Under the pieces are notes generated by a model. The model was not told the DNA's origin, made no database searches, and saw nothing but the letters and a program-made list of their open reading frames with translations. Of a stretch of 64,000 nucleotides of DNA, positions 61,362 through 64,000 are shown one piece after another. Each line of letters starts with the position of its first letter. Within the stretch, counting starts at the first letter, position 1. Source of the DNA: Myxococcales bacterium (GTDB lineage Bacteria; Myxococcota_A; Polyangia; Palsa-1104; JAEUJZ01). The stretch lies in assembly GCA_016794505.1 (NCBI GenBank), contig JAEUJZ010000013.1, forward strand, positions 186,001 through 250,000, written 5' to 3'. The position numbers and the translations under genes are program-made.

Positions 61362-63536
61362 CTAGCGCCGCAGGATCTGGCAGGGCTCTAGCGCGGTGCC
61401 GTCGATGCGTTTGGGGCAGACGCGCAGCGCATCCGGCAGCACTTCGACCGAGACATAGTTGTGCTCGTTGTAGAACGAAAGCGGCGGATGCTTGCAGCGA
61501 CGCTTGCCCGGTACGCCGCACTTCAGCGGGCGAAGCTCCGCCCCGCCTCCGCCGGTCACGATGTAGTTCAGCGCCCCGCGTCGGCCGCGCTCAAAGTCGT
61601 GATCGTGGCCAGAAAATACGATATTGACGCGATATTTTTCAAAGATCGGTACGTAGTCACGAATCAGGGAGCCGTTGTCGCCGTGCCAGCCCATCGAGTA
61701 CGGCCCGTCGTGCATCCAGACGATGATGGCGCGCGGTCGACGCAGGGTGGCGCGCGACAGGTCGGCTTCCAGCCAGCGCTGCTGCTCGACGCTGCGCACT
61801 TGGTTGCTGTCGAGCGCGACGAAGTGAACGCCTGACTGATCGAAGCTGTAGTAGCCGCGAGGCAGCGCTCCTTCATCGAGAGCCGGACTCTTTTCGCGAA
61901 GCTGCGCCAGCATGGCCGGAGCAGGGCTTGTCCCCGTCGAGACAGGCGGCTGCGGCACGAACAGTCGATCCCATAGCTGAAACAGGCGCTGGGCACCTTG
62001 CCGACGCAGCGCATATTCGTGATTGCCCGCGGCAAGAAACACTGGGATGCGCTCAAGCAGCGGCGCCGCCACGGCAAAGAAGCGATCCCAGTCGCTGTCT
62101 TCGGTGCCGCGCTCGACGACATCCCCGGTACAAAGGACCAGATCGGGATCCTCGGCCAGAAGCGACTGCACCACCTGCGCATGCACGCTGTGCCCACTGC
62201 GCGAGTCGCCATAGACGACAAAGCGCAGCGGTCGCCCCGAGGACGGCGGCGTATGCAGCGCGACCAAGGGCAGCTCACTGCGCTGTCCCGTCGGCGACAG
62301 GATGGCCACTTGATAGTGATACGTGGTCCCCGGTCGCAGCCCGGTCAGCCGCACGCGATGGCTGGTCAAAGGCGGACCACGCGGATCGTCGGCAAGCTGG
62401 CGATCGCGCGGGCTCGCCGCATCGCCTCTGCCATAGCGCAGCGACAGATAGGTCGGCGTGTTGGTCTCTAACGCGAGGTCCAAGACGCCCGCGAGCAGCC
62501 GCTCGATGTATGGCCCGCGAACCACGCGCGGACCGTCGCTGGCTGACAGCTCAAGCTCGACGCGCGGGCAGCGCTCGACGGCGCGGGGGTGAACTTCGAC
62601 GGCCAGGACGTTTCCTTCGGGCAGCAGCAAGCCCGGCGCAAGCGGGATGTGGTGGCTCTCTGGCTCAACGGGCCCGCGCTCTAGCGCCAAGGAAAAGCCG
62701 TCGGGCGCAGGCGTGGGCAAGCGACGGCGCACGACCTCGACACCGTTTAGATAGGCCACGATGCCGTCGGAATAGCGAGCGCGCAGCGTCAGAAGCGAAA
62801 GGCCGCGCACGTCCACGGCGACCGCGAAGCGACGACGCAGATACAGCGTGCCAGCGCAGGCTGGTGGCGCGACAGGGCCCGTGCCGCCATCGACACTGCC
62901 GGTGCTGCTGGGCCCGCCGAGGTTGGCCGGCTTTCCTCGTCCACTTTCACTGCCGGCATCGACCCCAGCGCCCGCGCTTACGCGTCGGCTGCTGCCGGCA
63001 TCTGCTGCCGAGTCCTCAGCGAAGATGAGCCCGCCATCGAGTCCTTCCGATGCGGTGCTGAATGCAGGGCGGGTGACGGTGGCGCTGCTGCCGTTTCCGA
63101 GGGCGGGGCTGCTGCTCGATGCACCGGGACTGAGCCACAGCGAACCCGGCGCAGCGGGTGCCGAGCTAGGGGTCTGCGGCGGTGCGGCGGGCCAGCCGCT
63201 GTCGTCGTATTCCGGTCGCACCCAGTCGGACGGAGGCAAAGGGGGCGCGCTCCCCGTCGAAGGTCCGCTCGCTGCCGCGGCGCCGGCATCTATCGGCACA
63301 CTGACGGGCCACGGGGGTGGAATGCGCAGCAGCCTGGCGCCTTCGTTTGCACCGACGGTGCGCGGCATAAGGATGTGCTCGGAAGCCCAGGCCGGACCGA
63401 CCCACGCACCCACGCCACACCCCAGCGAAAGTGCCAGCAGCAGCGGGCGGACGACGGACAACCATCGCCCATGGCCTGCGGCCCACGTGCGACGGCCAGC
63501 GCCGCATTGCCCGCTCTGCACCCCGCGGTCGCGCAC
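61362..63536 (-). CDS. Purple-acid-phosphatase-like secreted metallophosphoesterase
   Basis: 724 aa from GTG 63536; the exact start is uncertain (the hydrophobic signal WLSVVRPLLLALSLGCG starts at about residue 25). Residues 60-200 are Ser/Pro/Gly/Asp-rich, then a beta-sandwich with RRRFAVAVDVRGLSLLTLRA and an FN3-like domain (LRPGTTYHYQVAIL). The catalytic domain has VVYGDSRSGHS, CTGDVVERG, AAGNHEYALRR, WMHDGPYSMGW and FSGHDHDFERG, giving the full set of purple-acid-phosphatase metal ligands. It is predicted to be extracellular or anchored and to hydrolyse phosphoesters, perhaps in phosphate scavenging. A long N-terminal insert is unusual for the family. Confidence 0.87.
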   Translation of the reverse strand: MRDRGVQSGQCGAGRRTWAAGHGRWLSVVRPLLLALSLGCGVGAWVGPAWASEHILMPRTVGANEGARLLRIPPPWPVSVPIDAGAAAASGPSTGSAPPLPPSDWVRPEYDDSGWPAAPPQTPSSAPAAPGSLWLSPGASSSSPALGNGSSATVTRPAFSTASEGLDGGLIFAEDSAADAGSSRRVSAGAGVDAGSESGRGKPANLGGPSSTGSVDGGTGPVAPPACAGTLYLRRRFAVAVDVRGLSLLTLRARYSDGIVAYLNGVEVVRRRLPTPAPDGFSLALERGPVEPESHHIPLAPGLLLPEGNVLAVEVHPRAVERCPRVELELSASDGPRVVRGPYIERLLAGVLDLALETNTPTYLSLRYGRGDAASPRDRQLADDPRGPPLTSHRVRLTGLRPGTTYHYQVAILSPTGQRSELPLVALHTPPSSGRPLRFVVYGDSRSGHSVHAQVVQSLLAEDPDLVLCTGDVVERGTEDSDWDRFFAVAAPLLERIPVFLAAGNHEYALRRQGAQRLFQLWDRLFVPQPPVSTGTSPAPAMLAQLREKSPALDEGALPRGYYSFDQSGVHFVALDSNQVRSVEQQRWLEADLSRATLRRPRAIIVWMHDGPYSMGWHGDNGSLIRDYVPIFEKYRVNIVFSGHDHDFERGRRGALNYIVTGGGGAELRPLKCGVPGKRRCKHPPLSFYNEHNYVSVEVLPDALRVCPKRIDGTALEPCQILRR

Positions 63537-63855
63537 GCTGCTAGTCCTCGCAGCTTCGATACAACATGGCGTAGGCAGAGGTCGGCATCGTCGTCACACC
63601 CGGTTCTCGCGGCCATTATGAAGCATCGTCGCAGTCACGTCGTCATTATTTCCGGCGCTGGCCGCTGTATCGGCCTCTGCATGGGCCGCTGCACAACCAA
63701 GAACCGTGGCACCCAAACGATCGATCCCTGCCAGCGGCCTGCACTGGCCGCACGCAACGCGGCCGGGTGCGGCGCGGAGGAACCATCGAAGCGCTGCCGG
63801 ACCTGTTCAGCTCAGGACCGTCTGAAGTAGGATGATGCGAGGAGAACGTGAGCCT
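63537..63855. other. Intergenic region
   Basis: 319 bp upstream of the phosphatase-like gene and of the right-end gene. It contains the possible small ORF at 63618-63830 and a GGAGA ribosome site for the gene at 63856. I see no clear promoter boxes. Confidence 0.4.
63618..63830 (+). CDS. Possible small Cys-rich protein
   Basis: 70 codons from ATG 63618. Basic start (KHRRSH), a short hydrophobic run (VVIISGAG), then seven Cys in a small protein (RCIGLCMGRC, PCQRP, AGCGAEEP, RCRTCSAQ). No ribosome-binding site is visible, and the frame is open upstream to 63375 opposite the phosphatase-like gene. It could be a secreted disulfide-rich peptide or a chance frame. Confidence 0.25.
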   Translation: MKHRRSHVVIISGAGRCIGLCMGRCTTKNRGTQTIDPCQRPALAARNAAGCGAEEPSKRCRTCSAQDRLK

Positions 63856-64000
63856 ATGGTGACAACTCGATCCATCTGCATGCCTTGGATGTTGGCTGCG
63901 GTCTTTGCCCTGCCGCTTTGGACCCCATCGGCGCGAGCCACAGAGCCCGCTCCCGTGCCGGCTCCGGCCGCGGCCAAGCCCGCCCCTGCAGCGGCTACCG
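63856..64000 (+). CDS. Partial exported protein (N-terminus only)
   Basis: ATG 63856 with GGAGA about 11 nt upstream. 48 codons are visible: a signal peptide (CMPWMLAAVFALPLWTPSARA) and then Pro/Ala-rich sequence like the exported proteins elsewhere in the window. The frame is open to the right edge; function is unknown. Confidence 0.65.
   Translation, partial: MVTTRSICMPWMLAAVFALPLWTPSARATEPAPVPAPAAAKPAPAAAT

Overview
The window is GC-rich (by eye about two thirds G+C), densely coding, and most likely comes from a myxobacterium-like member of the Myxococcota/Deltaproteobacteria. This is inferred from family content: three Hanks-type Ser/Thr kinases (one fused to a cyclase-like and an AAA module), many lipoproteins and secreted proteins of unknown role, SpoIIAA/STAS-like proteins, a TonB receptor with a carboxypeptidase-regulatory domain, a DUF6600-type secreted protein, and an effector-associated-domain (EAD) protease with STAND-like NTPase modules. 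I saw no tRNA, rRNA, CRISPR array, insertion sequence or prophage.

Layout. 1-11.3 kb is mostly minus-strand: a D,D-carboxypeptidase-like serine hydrolase, an agmatinase-family ureohydrolase, a SpoIIAA-like protein, a frameshifted FG-GAP relic next to an AT-rich island, a glycosyltransferase-39-like membrane protein, a small P-loop kinase, a 14-copy 22-bp tandem repeat array, a 945-aa protein of unknown function and a Ser/Thr kinase. 11.7-17 kb (plus) holds a pseudo-receiver/HATPase protein coupled to a double-STAS, zinc-ribbon, transmembrane, PDZ protein, then a ferredoxin-flavoprotein fusion. 17-22.2 kb holds a divergent Hsp70 and, facing away from it, RecG.

22.2-32 kb is the most distinctive part: three plus-strand genes with overlapping stop/start codons encode a calcineurin-like phosphoesterase (with two AT-rich codon islands), a trypsin-like protease-EAD1-degenerate STAND protein, and a 2154-aa protein with a many-bladed propeller sensor, one membrane segment and an intact cytoplasmic AAA/STAND ATPase. 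I read this as a candidate membrane-spanning sensor-protease signalling or conflict system. It faces a PknK-like kinase with its own AAA domain.

34.9-51 kb contains AnmK, an RRM RNA-binding protein, a DUF6600 protein with a Pro/Met-rich tail, a tandem lipoprotein pair with mosaic similarity, several secreted proteins, a 42-bp tandem repeat, a large TonB-dependent receptor and the FtsK translocase. 51-64 kb contains SpeA (arginine decarboxylase, which could feed the agmatinase-family enzyme at the left end), a FadR-type regulator with a clear terminator, RsmG, another STAS-like protein, a third Ser/Thr kinase, a coupled pair of HEAT-like secreted proteins, a small M23-type peptidase, a purple-acid-phosphatase-like protein and the start of a further secreted protein.
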